Positions 32,417 to 43,500 of a DNA stretch of 64,000 bases are shown here, one piece after another (position 1 is the stretch's first letter; every line of letters begins with the position of its first letter). The translations under genes were made by a program, and so were the position numbers. The DNA comes from Pseudomonas farris (lineage in GTDB: Bacteria > Pseudomonadota > Gammaproteobacteria > Pseudomonadales > Pseudomonadaceae): the NCBI RefSeq assembly GCF_019145235.1, contig NZ_JAHSTV010000018.1, positions 1 to 64,000 of the forward strand, written 5' to 3'. The notes beneath the pieces are model-generated. The model had not been told where the DNA came from. It did not search any database and saw only the letters and a program-made list of their open reading frames with translations.

Positions 32417-33430
32417 ATGTCCAATCTGAATGACCTGACCACCCTGGCCTTGCCGTCAGGCAACTGTCTTGTAGCCGATGAAACCGCCAGCCGCCTGAGC
32501 CTCAGCCTGCAAGGGCAGCCGTTGATCGAACTGCGGCTGACTCGTGAGCCGGCGTTGCATCTGCGGCTGGAGGAGCGTTTTGGCCATCCTGACGGTCAGG
32601 CATTCTGGGCGGCTTGCTATTGGCTGTTTGCCCGTGACGCGGCTTGTCAGCGTCTGACCTGGCACCTCGATGATGTGCCCACCGAAGCTTTGCTCAGCGG
32701 GTTGCTGATCCCCACCGACGTTACCGGCCAGTATCGCTGCGAACGCACGCTGTTCTGGCAATTACCCCAGCCTTGGCTGGGTGAGTCGCGCACCGGCAGC
32801 TATCCGCAGCAAATGGTCATCAGCGACGGTAAGCGCCATCCATTGCGCCCGATAAAGCCCAGAGGTGAGGTGTATCGACGTTTCGATGCGCGGCTCGGTG
32901 CGTGGGTCTCCCTGCGCACGGTAGAAATCGAGCATGACCTGGCGCGTTTCAACCGCTGGCAGAACAGCCCGCGGGTGGCGAGTTTCTGGCAGGAGGAGGG
33001 TAGCCTCGAGAAGCATCGCGAATACCTGAGCAAGCTCGAAGCCGACCCGCACACCTTGACACTGATCGGTTGCTTCGATGATCAGCCGTTCGCCTATTTT
33101 GAAGCCTATTGGGCCAAGGAAGATCGCATTGCGCCGTTCTATGATGCAGCCGATTACGATCGTGGCATTCACATGCTGGTGGGCGAAGAACATCACCGCG
33201 GCCCGCATAAAGTGGCGAGTTGGCTATCGGCGCTGGTGCATTACCTGTTTCTCGATGATCCACGCACTCAACGGGTGGTTGCCGAGCCTCGCGCCGACAA
33301 CGCGAAGATGATTGGGCATATGCACAATCAGTGTTTCCACTGCGAAAAAGAGTTCGACTTCCCGCACAAGCGCGCGGCGCTGATGATGCTGGGACGTGAG
33401 CGGTTTTTTGATCGGTGTTCGTTGGTGTGA
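32417..33430 (+). CDS. IucB/PvdYII-like siderophore acetyltransferase (GNAT)
   Basis: A 337-residue protein whose C-terminal half (residues ~165-325) is the AlcB/IucB-type GNAT domain: LARFNRWQNSPRVASFWQEE, FEAYWAKEDRIAPFYDAADY, RGIHMLVGEEHHRGPHKVAS, TQRVVAEPRADNAKMI. Family members acetylate or acylate hydroxylamino groups of siderophore precursors; PvdYII acetylates N5-hydroxyornithine. The iron-starvation box upstream and pvdS/pvdL next door support a pyoverdine role and hint that this strain's peptide chain contains acetyl-hydroxyornithine. The N-terminal half is less conserved. The exact substrate is inferred. Confidence 0.82.
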   Translation: MSNLNDLTTLALPSGNCLVADETASRLSLSLQGQPLIELRLTREPALHLRLEERFGHPDGQAFWAACYWLFARDAACQRLTWHLDDVPTEALLSGLLIPTDVTGQYRCERTLFWQLPQPWLGESRTGSYPQQMVISDGKRHPLRPIKPRGEVYRRFDARLGAWVSLRTVEIEHDLARFNRWQNSPRVASFWQEEGSLEKHREYLSKLEADPHTLTLIGCFDDQPFAYFEAYWAKEDRIAPFYDAADYDRGIHMLVGEEHHRGPHKVASWLSALVHYLFLDDPRTQRVVAEPRADNAKMIGHMHNQCFHCEKEFDFPHKRAALMMLGRERFFDRCSLV

Positions 33431-33469
33431 GGTGTATGGCTCAAGGTCTGTTGCGGTCTTGAGTCTGCC

Positions 33470-33561
33470 TTCGCGAGCAAGCCCGCTCCCACAGTAGATT
33501 TTTGGTGTACACCAAATCGGTGTTCACACCGATCAAATGTGGGAGCGGGCTTGCTCGCGAA
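33470..33561. repeat. REP hairpin pair
   Basis: Inverted arms TTCGCGAGCAAGCCCGCTCC... and its complement flank a ~44-base spacer between the acetyltransferase and pvdS. The spacer itself has the inverted pair GGTGTACACC and GGTGTTCACACC. The doublet may act as transcription terminator for pvdS (minus) and the acetyltransferase (plus). Confidence 0.9.
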
Positions 33562-33577
33562 TGGAGCGGCGCAAATT

Positions 33578-34126
33578 TCAGCGACGAGCAAAGGTATCCG
33601 CACGATTGCCCGACACCTTGCGGCAATGCACCAGCGCATCACGAATCATGAAGTTCACCAGGGTTGGCGAGACGCCGAGTTCCTTGGCGATATCTTTTTG
33701 CGGCACACCGTGCAGGCGGTACATCTCGAAGGCGTAACGGGTGCGGCTGGGCAGCTCCGTCAGCGCATCGGCGATGTTTTCCAGGGTCGAGAAATTCATG
33801 TGCGAGGTTTCCGGCGAAGCGCCCTGAATCACCACGTTCAGACCTTCCTCTTCCGGGCCCGAATACTTCTGCTCCAGCGCCTGCTTGCGGTAATGATCAA
33901 TCGCCAGATTGCGCACGATCTGGAACAGATAGCTGAGCTGCGCCTTGATTGATGACGTGATCTGCGGCGCCGATTGCAGCCGGAAGAACGCATCCTGCAC
34001 CACGTCTTCGGCGCGTGATCGGCAACCGGTGATGCGGGCTGCAATCTTGACCAGAATCAGTCGGTTGTCGACGAAGGCCTGAAGTAGCGGTGAATCGCAC
34101 CTGCTTGTGGATACTTGTTCCGTCAT
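33578..34126 (-). CDS. pvdS: Iron-starvation ECF sigma factor
   Basis: A 182-residue extracytoplasmic-function sigma factor (PvdS/PfrI/PbrA group) that directs RNA polymerase to pyoverdine promoters. Region 2 is seen in AEDVVQDAFFRLQSAPQ with VRNLAIDHYRKQALEQ, and region 4 in LPSRTRYAFEMYRLHGVPQK-DIAKELGVSPTLVNFMIRDAL. No anti-sigma gene is adjacent; FpvR-type partners lie elsewhere. The upstream region carries a Fur-like box, so it is made under iron limitation. Divergent from pvdL. Confidence 0.95.
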   Translation of the reverse strand: MTEQVSTSRCDSPLLQAFVDNRLILVKIAARITGCRSRAEDVVQDAFFRLQSAPQITSSIKAQLSYLFQIVRNLAIDHYRKQALEQKYSGPEEEGLNVVIQGASPETSHMNFSTLENIADALTELPSRTRYAFEMYRLHGVPQKDIAKELGVSPTLVNFMIRDALVHCRKVSGNRADTFARR

Positions 34127-34212
34127 TGGAAATCACCTTGCTGCAAATAGGGTCGTGGGACGACAGGGGGATCGGCGTCGTCCTACACATCGAGCGACAA
34201 ATTAGGCTGAAT

Positions 34213-34231
34213 GATAATGATTGTCAATTGA
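34213..34231. promoter_or_regulatory. Fur-like box upstream of pvdS
   Basis: GATAATGATTGTCAATTGA matches the 19-base Fur consensus (GATAATGATAATCATTATC) at 13 positions, including the full first nine. It lies 87 bases upstream of the pvdS ATG. Confidence 0.72.
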
Positions 34232-34328
34232 GAAAGAGAATTAATGCGCCACAAAAGAGCAGAGTGAGAACTGCGACACGCTGACTCACCTACCGACCTC
34301 AAGCCTGCTGGCGCTCAAGCCTGGCGAC

Positions 34329-34352
34329 TAATTATTTCAAGACCTCATCCGT
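34329..34352 (+). promoter_or_regulatory. PvdS iron-starvation box before pvdL
   Basis: TAATT-N16-CGT (TAATT 34329-34333, CGT 34350-34352): one mismatch to TAAAT-N16-CGT with exact spacing, about 155 bases before the pvdL start. Confidence 0.7.
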
Positions 34353-34506
34353 TCTCATTGGTGAATGGCTGCGGGCGCAAGCCCCGGCCAAACCAGCATT
34401 CCCAAGCCTTGCGCGGTCGGCGAAGACCGCGTCCTGCATGTCCATGAACGGGCGTGACGTACGAAAACCGATTCCACTTGCAAGCCGAATTCAGGCAGGA
34501 AACCTC

Positions 34507-37500
34507 ATGACCGACGCGTTCGAACTCCCCAGCACACTGGTCCAATCCCTTCAGCGCCGCGCGGCCCTGACGCCGGACCGGGTGGCCTTGCGTTTTCTCG
34601 CCGAAACCCAGGATCAGGCTGTGGTGCTCAGTTATCGTGAGCTGGATCAACGGGCGCGAACCATTGCCGGTGCGTTGCAGGCCGAGACGTCGTTCGGCGA
34701 TCGCGCGGTGTTGCTGTTTCCCAGCGGCCCGGATTACGTCGCGGCGTTTTTTGGCTGTCTGTACGCAGGTGTAATTGCAGTGCCGGCCTATCCGCCTGAA
34801 TCGACCCGTCGTCATCACCAGGAACGTTTGCTGTCGATCATTGGCGATGCCGAGCCGCGCTTGCTGCTGACCAGCGCCGACCTGCGTGATGCGTTACTGC
34901 AAATCAACGAGGCGCCGCCGCTGCTATGTGTCGACACCCTCGACAGCGCCCTGGCCGAACGCTGGGTCGCGCCGGACTTGCACGGCGAGCACATCGCCTT
35001 CCTGCAATACACCTCCGGCTCCACGGCGTTGCCTAAAGGTGTGCAAGTCAGCCACGGCAACCTGGTGGCCAACGAACTGCTGATTCGCCACGGATTCGGC
35101 ATCGATTTGAACCCCGATGACGTGATCGTCAGCTGGCTGCCGCTGTACCACGACATGGGCCTGATCGGTGGCCTGTTGCAGCCGATTTTCAGCGGTGTGC
35201 CGTGCGTGTTGATGTCGCCGGCGTACTTCCTCGGTCGGCCATTGCGCTGGCTGGAAGCGATCAGCGAATACGGCGGCACCATCAGCGGCGGGCCGGACTT
35301 CGCCTACCGACTGTGCAGCGAACGGGTCAGCGAATCCGCTCTGGAACGCCTCGACCTGAGCGGCTGGCGCGTGGCGTACTCCGGTTCCGAACCGATTCGC
35401 CTCGACACCCTGGAGCGCTTCGCCGAGAAGTTCGCGGCCTGTGGCTTTACCTCGGACAGCTTCATGGCCTCTTACGGCTTGGCGGAAGCCACGCTGTTCG
35501 TTGCCGGCAGCCCGCGCGGTCAGGGCATCCCGGCATTGCGTGTGGATGATCAGGCCTTGGCGCAGAACCGTGCCGAGCCGGGCGATGGCAGTCCGATCAT
35601 GAGTTGCGGCATCAGCCAGCCGGATCACGCAGTGCTGATTGTCGATGCCGTATCGCTCGAAGAACTCGCCGACAACGCCGTCGGTGAAGTCTGGGCTACC
35701 GGGCCGAGCATCGCCCATGGCTACTGGCGCAACCCCGAGGCCACGGCCAAGACTTTCGTCCAGCGCGCTGGCCGCACCTGGTTGCGCACCGGAGACCTGG
35801 GTTTTTTGCGGGACGGTGAACTGTTCATCACCGGGCGCCTGAAAGACATGCTGATCGTGCGCGGTCACAACCTTTATCCGCAGGACATCGAGCAGACCAT
35901 CGAGCGTGAAGTGGAGGTGGTGCGCAAAGGTCGCGTGGCCGCATTCGCAGTCAACATCGAGGGGCAGGAAGGCATTGGCATCGCCGCGGAAATCAGCCGC
36001 AGTGTGCAGAAAATCCTGCCGCCCGAGGCGCTGATCAAAGCTATTCGTCAAGCAGTGGCCGAGGCGTATCAGGAAGCGCCGAGCGTGGTGGTATTGCTCA
36101 ATCCGGGAGCGCTGCCAAAGACGTCCAGCGGCAAGTTGCAACGCTCCGCCTGCCGCAATCGCCTGGCCGATGGCAGCCTCGACAGCTATGCGCTATTCCC
36201 GTCGGCAGACGGCGCAAACGCGTTTGAAACCAACGCCGGCTCAGAGCTGCAAATCCTGATCGGCCAGATCTGGTGTGAGCAATTGCAGGTCAAGCAGGTC
36301 AATGCCGATGACCATTTCTTCCTGCTCGGCGGAAACTCCATCGCCGCCACTCAAGTAGTCGCACGCCTGCGCGAAGAGTTGGGGCTGGAGCTGAATCTGC
36401 GCCTGTTGTTCGAAGCGCCGACCCTCGGCGCATTCGCCACTGCCATCGCTCAGCAACAACAGGATGGCGGCGTGGCCCAAGGCGCGATCATGCCCTTGTC
36501 GCGCAGCGAAGCCATGCCGCAATCCCTGGCGCAAAACCGTTTGTGGATCACCTGGCAACTCGACCCGCAGAGCAGCGCCTACAACATTCCCGGTGCCTTG
36601 CACCTGCGCGGCGAACTGGACGAAGACGCCTTGCGCGCCAGTTTCCAGCAACTGATCGAGCGTCACGAATCCCTGCGCACACGGTTTTTCGAGCGTGATG
36701 GTGTGGCTCTGCAACAGGTCATTACTGCCGGCGAATTCAACCTGCAAGTGATCGACATCAGCGACCTGCCAGCCGCCGAACGTGAAGCCCGCGCGCAGCA
36801 GATCCGCGAGGACGAAGCCCGTACACAGTTCGATCTGGAAAAAGGCCCGCTGCTGTGGGTGACGCTCGTGCGCCTCGGCGATGAGGACCATCAACTGCTG
36901 GTGACGATGCACCACATCATCGCCGACGGTTGGTCGATGAATGTGCTGATCGACGAATTCTCGCGGCTGTACGCGGCCGCTTCTCAGGGCCAGACCGCCA
37001 GCCTTCCAGCGTTGCTGACTCAATACGCCGACTACGGCAGTTGGCAGCGCCAGTGGTTGGCGCAAGGGGAGGGCGAGCGTCAACTCGCTTACTGGAAAGC
37101 GCAGTTGGGCGTTGATCATCCGCCCCTGAACCTGGCCACCGATCATCCGCGTTCGGCCCAACACATTCACAGCGCCGCCCGCCACACGCTGCGTTTGGAC
37201 GCGAGCCTGAGCGATGCCATTCGCCAGACTGCCCAGGTCCATGAATCGACGCCGTTCATGTTGCTGCTCGCGGCATTCCAGAGTCTGCTGCATCGCTACA
37301 GCGGCCAACGCGACATCCGCGTCGGCGTGCCAAATGCCAACCGCCCGCGCCTGGAAACCCAAGGGCTGATCGGCTTCTTCATCAACACCCAGGTGCTGCG
37401 TGCCGAGGTGGATTCGCGACTGCCGTTTGTTGAGTTGCTGGCGCAAACCCGTCAAGCCGCATTGGACGCGCAAGCGCATCAGGATCTGCCGTTCGAACAA

Positions 37501-40500
37501 CTGCTCGAAGCCTTCCCGCAGGCCCGCGAGCAGGGTTTGTTCCAGGTGATGTTCAACCATCAGCAACGGGATCTCAGTGCGCTGCGTCGCTTGCCGGGAC
37601 TGCTCGCCGAAGAACTGCCGTGGCACAGCCGCGAAGCCAAGTTCGACCTGCAACTGCACAGCGAAGAAGATCGCAACGGGCGTCTGAGCCTGTCGTTCGA
37701 CTACGCCAGCGAGCTATTCGACACCACGACTATCGAGCGTCTTGCCGAGCATTTCAGCAACCTGCTGCGAGCCGTCTGCGAACAACCGACGACCGCCATC
37801 GGCGACCTGCAACTGCTGACCTCGAGCGAGCACGATCAGCAATCCGCCTGGAGCGCCGCACCCTGCACCCCGGCCAGCCAATGGCTGCCGGAGTTGCTCA
37901 ACGAACAAGCGCGCCAGACCCCGGAGCGCACCGCGCTGCTGTGGGACGGCGGCAGCCTGGATTTTGCCGAACTGCACGCCCGGGCCAACCGCCTGGCGCA
38001 TTACCTGCGCGACAAAGGCGTCGGCCCGGACGTGTGCGTGGCCATCGCCGCCGAGCGTTCGCCGCAGTTGCTGATCGGTTTGCTGGCGATCATCAAGGCC
38101 GGCGGCGCTTATGTGCCGTTGGACCCGGACTACCCGGCTGAGCGGCTGGCCTACATGCTCTGTGACAGTGGCGTCGAGCTTCTGCTGACCCAAAGCGAAT
38201 TGCTCGATCGCTTGCCGGCCACCGACCGCGTCAGCGTGATTGCCATGGACGCCCTGCATCTGGAGAATTGGCCAAGCCATACGCCGGGTCTGCACCTGCA
38301 CGGCGACAACCTGGCCTACGTGATTTATACCTCCGGCTCCACCGGTCAACCGAAGGGCGTTGGCAATACTCACGCGGCCCTCGCTGAACGCCTGCAATGG
38401 ATGCAAGCCACTTACCGTCTGGACCAGACCGATGTGCTGATGCAAAAAGCGCCGATCAGTTTCGACGTGTCGGTATGGGAATGCTTCTGGCCGCTGATCA
38501 CCGGGTGCCGCCTGCTGCTCGCCGGCCCCGGCGAACACCGCGATCCGCATCGCATCGCACAACTGGTTCAACAATTCGGCGTGACAACACTGCACTTCGT
38601 ACCGCCGTTGCTGGCGTTGTTCATCGACGAACCGCTCAGCGCTGAATGCACCAGCCTGCGCCGGCTGTTCTCCGGCGGCGAAGCCTTGCCCGTCGAACTG
38701 CGCAATCGAGTGTTGGAGCACCTGCCGGCAGTGCAACTGCACAACCGCTATGGCCCGACCGAAACGGCGATCAACGTCACCCACTGGCATTGCACAACGG
38801 CTGATGGCGAGCGTTCGCCGATTGGCCGGCCATTGGGCAACGTACTGTGCCGCGTGCTCGATAGCGATCTCAATCCGGTACCGGCCGGTGTGCCGGGTGA
38901 ACTGTGCATCAGCGGTATCGGTTTGGCCCGAGGTTACCTCGGTCGTCCAGGTTTGACCGCGGAACGCTTTGTGGTCGATTCGCTGGGCGAGCAGGGCGCA
39001 CGTCTGTACCGCACCGGCGACCGTGCCCGCTGGACCGCCGACGGCGTGATCGAATACCTCGGCCGTCTCGATCAGCAAGTCAAACTGCGTGGTTTTCGAG
39101 TCGAGCCGGAAGAAATCGAAGCGCGTTTGTTGGCGCAGCCCGGAGTCGCCCAAGCGGTGGTACTGGTGCGTGAAACGGCGGCCGGCGGGCAATTGATCGG
39201 TTACTACATCGCCACTGAAAACAGCGAAACCGAAGTGGCTCAAACCACGCGCCTGAAAACCGCGCTGGCCGCTGAGCTGCCGGAATACATGGTCCCGGCG
39301 CAACTTATGCGTCTGAATGAAATGCCATTAAGCCCGAGTGGCAAACTCGACCGTCGCGCCTTGCCGGAGCCCCAGTGGCAAGTCCGTGAGCACGTCGAAC
39401 CAGTCACTGCCCTTGAGCAACAAATCGCCGGCATCTGGCGTGAAGTGCTGGGCCAAACACAGATCGGCCTGCGTGATGACTTCTTCGCCCTCGGCGGCCA
39501 TTCGCTGTTGGCCACGCAAATTATCTCCCGCACCCGCCAGGCTTGCGACGTCGAATTGCCGCTACGAGCGCTGTTCGAGACCAGTGAACTCGGTGCTTTT
39601 GCCGAACAGGTTCGCTTGATCCAGGCCAGCGGTAAAACCAACAAACAGCCACCGATCGAGAAGGTCGACCGCAGCCAGCCGGTGCCGCTGTCCTATTCCC
39701 AGCAACGCATGTGGTTCCTCTGGCAGATGGAACCGGACAGCCCGGCCTACAACGTTGGCGGCATGGCGCGGTTGCGCGGCGTGCTGGATGTCGGGCGTTT
39801 CGAAGCGGCATTGCAAGCGCTGATCATGCGTCACGAAACCCTGCGTACGACGTTCCCGAGCGTCGACGGCGTGGCCCGGCAACAGGTTCATCCGGACACC
39901 CGCCTGCGCATGGACTGGAAGGATTTCACCACGCTGGATACCGATGGCCGCGAATGGCAGGTCCAGCAACTGGCCGATGACGAAGCCCATAAACCTTTCG
40001 ATCTGGAAACCGGGCCGCTGCTGCGTGCTTGCCTGGTCAAGACCGCCGAGCAGGAGCATTACTTCGTCCTGACCCTGCATCACATTGTCACCGAAGGCTG
40101 GGCGATGGACATCTTCGCCCGGGAACTGAGCGCGCTCTACGAAGCGTTCGTCGATGATCGCGAATCGCCGTTGCAACCGCTGCCGGTGCAGTATCTGGAT
40201 TACAGCGTGTGGCAGCGTCAGTGGCTGGAGTCCGGCGAACGTCAGCGCCAGCTCGATTACTGGACCGCGCAACTGGGCCGCGAACATCCGCTGCTGGAAT
40301 TGCCGGCCGATCGTCCGCGTCCACCGGTGCAAAGTCATCAGGGTGAACTGTTTCGCTTCGACCTCAGCGATGATCTCGCGGCGCGGGTTCGTGCCTTCAA
40401 CGCCCAAAACGGTCTGACTCTGTTCATGACCATGACGGCCGCGCTGGCGGTGCTGCTTTACCGCTACAGCGGCCAGACCGATTTGCGCATTGGTGCACCG

Positions 40501-43500
40501 GTGGCCAACCGCATTCGCCCGGAAAGCGAAGGGCTGATCGGCGCGTTCCTCAACACTCAAGTGCTGCGTTGCCAGCTCGACGGGCAGATGTCCGTCGGCG
40601 AGTTGTTCGAGCAGGTTCGCCACACCGTGATCGAAGGCCAGTCCCATCAGGACCTGCCGTTCGATCATCTAGTAGAAGCCTTGCAGCCAACCCGCAGCGC
40701 GGCTTACAACCCGCTGTTCCAGGTGATGTGCAATGTGCAGCGCTGGGAATTCCAGCAGAGTCGCACCCTGGCCGGGATGACTGTCGAGTACCTGGCCAAC
40801 GATGCGCGAGCGACCAAGTTCGACCTCAACCTGGAAGTTACCGACCTCGACCATCGCCTCGGTTGCTGCCTGACTTACAGCACCGATTTGTTCGATGAAC
40901 CGCGCATTGCGTGCATGGCCGGGCACTGGCGCAATCTGCTGGAAGCGTTGCTCGCCGATCCGCAGCAGCGCCTCAGCGAGCTGCCGTTGCTGGAAGCCAC
41001 TGAACAGCAAAACCTGCTCGACAGCCTCGGCATTGAGTCGGGCGAGCATCGCCTCGATCAATGCATCCATCACCTGTTCAGCGAACAGGCGCTGGTGCGC
41101 AAGGACGCGCCGGCCCTGACGTTCGCCGGGCAAACATTGAGCTACGCCGAGCTCGACAGCCGCGCCAATCGTCTGGCCTGGATGCTGCGCGAGCGCGGTG
41201 TCGGGCCGCAGGTTCGGGTCGGTCTTATGCTTGCGCGTTCGCTGGAGATGGTCGTCGGCTTGCTGGCGATCCTCAAGGCTGGTGGCGCTTATGTGCCGCT
41301 GGACCCGGAATACCCGCTGGACCGCTTGCACTACATGATCGAAGACAGCGGCCTCGGTTTGCTGCTCAGCGATGCGGCGATGTTCGCGGCCCTCGGTGAA
41401 TTGCCGGCCAGCGTCGGCCGCTGGTGCCTGGAAGAAGACGCCGCCGCACTGGCCAACTACCCGGCCAGCGAACTGCCGTTTATCAGCCTGCCGCAGCATC
41501 AGGCGTATCTGATTTACACCTCAGGCTCCACCGGCAAACCGAAAGGCGTGGTGGTGTCCCACGGTGAAATCGCCATGCATTGCCGTGCAGTGATTGAGCG
41601 CTTCGGCATGCGCCCGGACGACTGTGAATTGCACTTCTATTCGATCAACTTCGATGCCGCGACCGAGCGTCTGCTGGTGCCGCTGCTGAGCGGTGCGCAG
41701 GTTGTCCTGCGTGCGCAAGGCCAGTGGGATGCGCAAGAGATTTGCGGGCTGATTCGTCGGCACAGCATCAACATTCTGGGTTTCACCCCAAGCTACGGCA
41801 GCCAGTTGGCGCAATGGCTGGCGACTCAGGGCGAAACCCTGCCAGTGCGCATGTGCATCACCGGCGGCGAGGCGCTGACCGGCGAACACTTGCAACGGAT
41901 TCGCGCGGCGTTCAAACCGAGCTTGTTTTTCAACGCCTACGGCCCGACTGAAACTGTGGTCATGCCGCTCGCCAGCCTGGCACCCGAGCAACTGGAAGAA
42001 GGGCTGGGCAGCGTGCCGATTGGCAGCGTGATAGGCGCTCGCGTCGCCTACATCCTCGATGCCGATCTGGCGTTGGTGCCGCAAGGCGCAACGGGCGAGT
42101 TGTACGTCGGCGGTGCCGGTCTGGCGCAGGGGTATCACCAGCGTCCGGGCATGACCGCCGAACGGTTTGTTGCTGATTCGTTCGCCGCCAATGGCGGGCG
42201 TCTGTATCGCACCGGCGACCTTGTCCGTCAGCGCGCCGATGGTCTGGTCGAGTACCTCGGCCGGATTGACCATCAAGTGAAGATTCGTGGTTTCCGCATC
42301 GAACTGGGCGAGATCGAAACCCGTTTGCTGGAACACAAATCCGTGCGTGAAGCGGTGGTGCTGGCCCTCGACGCACCGAGCGGCAAGCAATTGGTCGGCT
42401 ACCTGGTCACCAGCGTCGCCGAGCAGGATGAAGCGCAACAAACTGCATTGCGCGAAGCGTTGAAGGCGCACCTGAAATCTCAGTTGCCGGATTACATGGT
42501 GCCGACGCACTTGATCCTGCTGGCCAGCATGCCGCTGACCGCCAACGGCAAGCTCGATCGCCGCGCGCTGCCGGCCCCGGACCCGGAGTTGAATCGTCAG
42601 CAGTACATGGCGCCGAGCAACGAACTTGAGCTGACCCTGGCCGGGATCTGGTGCGAAGTGCTGAACGTCCAGCAGGTCGGCCTCAACGACAACTTTTTTG
42701 AACTGGGCGGCGATTCGATTCTGTCGATCCAGGTGGTCAGCCGTGCGCGGCAGCAGGATATCCACTTCAGCCCGCGTGACCTGTTTCAGCACCAGACCGT
42801 GCAGACGCTGGCCGCCGTCGCGACCCGCACCGAGCAGATCACGGCCGAGCAAGGTTTGCTGAGCGGTGAATCGCGTTTGACGCCGATTCAACATTGGTTC
42901 TTCGACACTGAAATCCCGCAGCGTCAACACTGGAACCAGGCGTTGCTGCTGGAGCCGACCGTGGCGCTCGACCCGCATCGTCTGGAGCAAGCGCTGCTGG
43001 CGGTAATTGAACAACACGACGCCTTGCGTTTGCGTTTCACCGACGTCGCCGGCCACTGGCAGGCCGAACACCAGGCGGTTTCCGACGCTGCCGTGCTGTG
43101 GCAGGTGCAAGTGCCGACCATGGACAAATGCGTGGCGCTGTTCGCCGATGCCCAACGCAGCCTCGACCTTGAACAAGGGCCGCTGATGCGGGCGCTGCTT
43201 GTCGATGATCCTGAGGGGCAACAACGGCTGTTCATCGCCATTCACCATCTAGTGGTGGACGGGGTGTCGTGGCGGGTGCTGCTGGACGATCTGCAATCGG
43301 TTTATCGTCAACTCGAGTCCCGGCAGTCGGCAAAACTGCCGGCGAAAACCAGCGGCTTCAAGGACTGGGCCGCACGGTTGCAGGCTTACGCCGGCAGCGA
43401 ATCCCTGCGTGAAGAATTGAGCTGGTGGCAGACGCAACTGGCCGGCCCAAGCGCTGAGTTGCCCTGCGATCGTCCGCAGGGTGGTCAGCAAAATCGTCAC

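Larger units (their letters stand above)
34127..34506. other. pvdS-pvdL divergent regulatory region
   Basis: 380 bases without a gene. The pvdS side holds a Fur-like box at 34213; the pvdL side holds an iron-starvation box at 34329. The pvdL frame is open from 34438 but translation most likely starts at 34507. Confidence 0.7.
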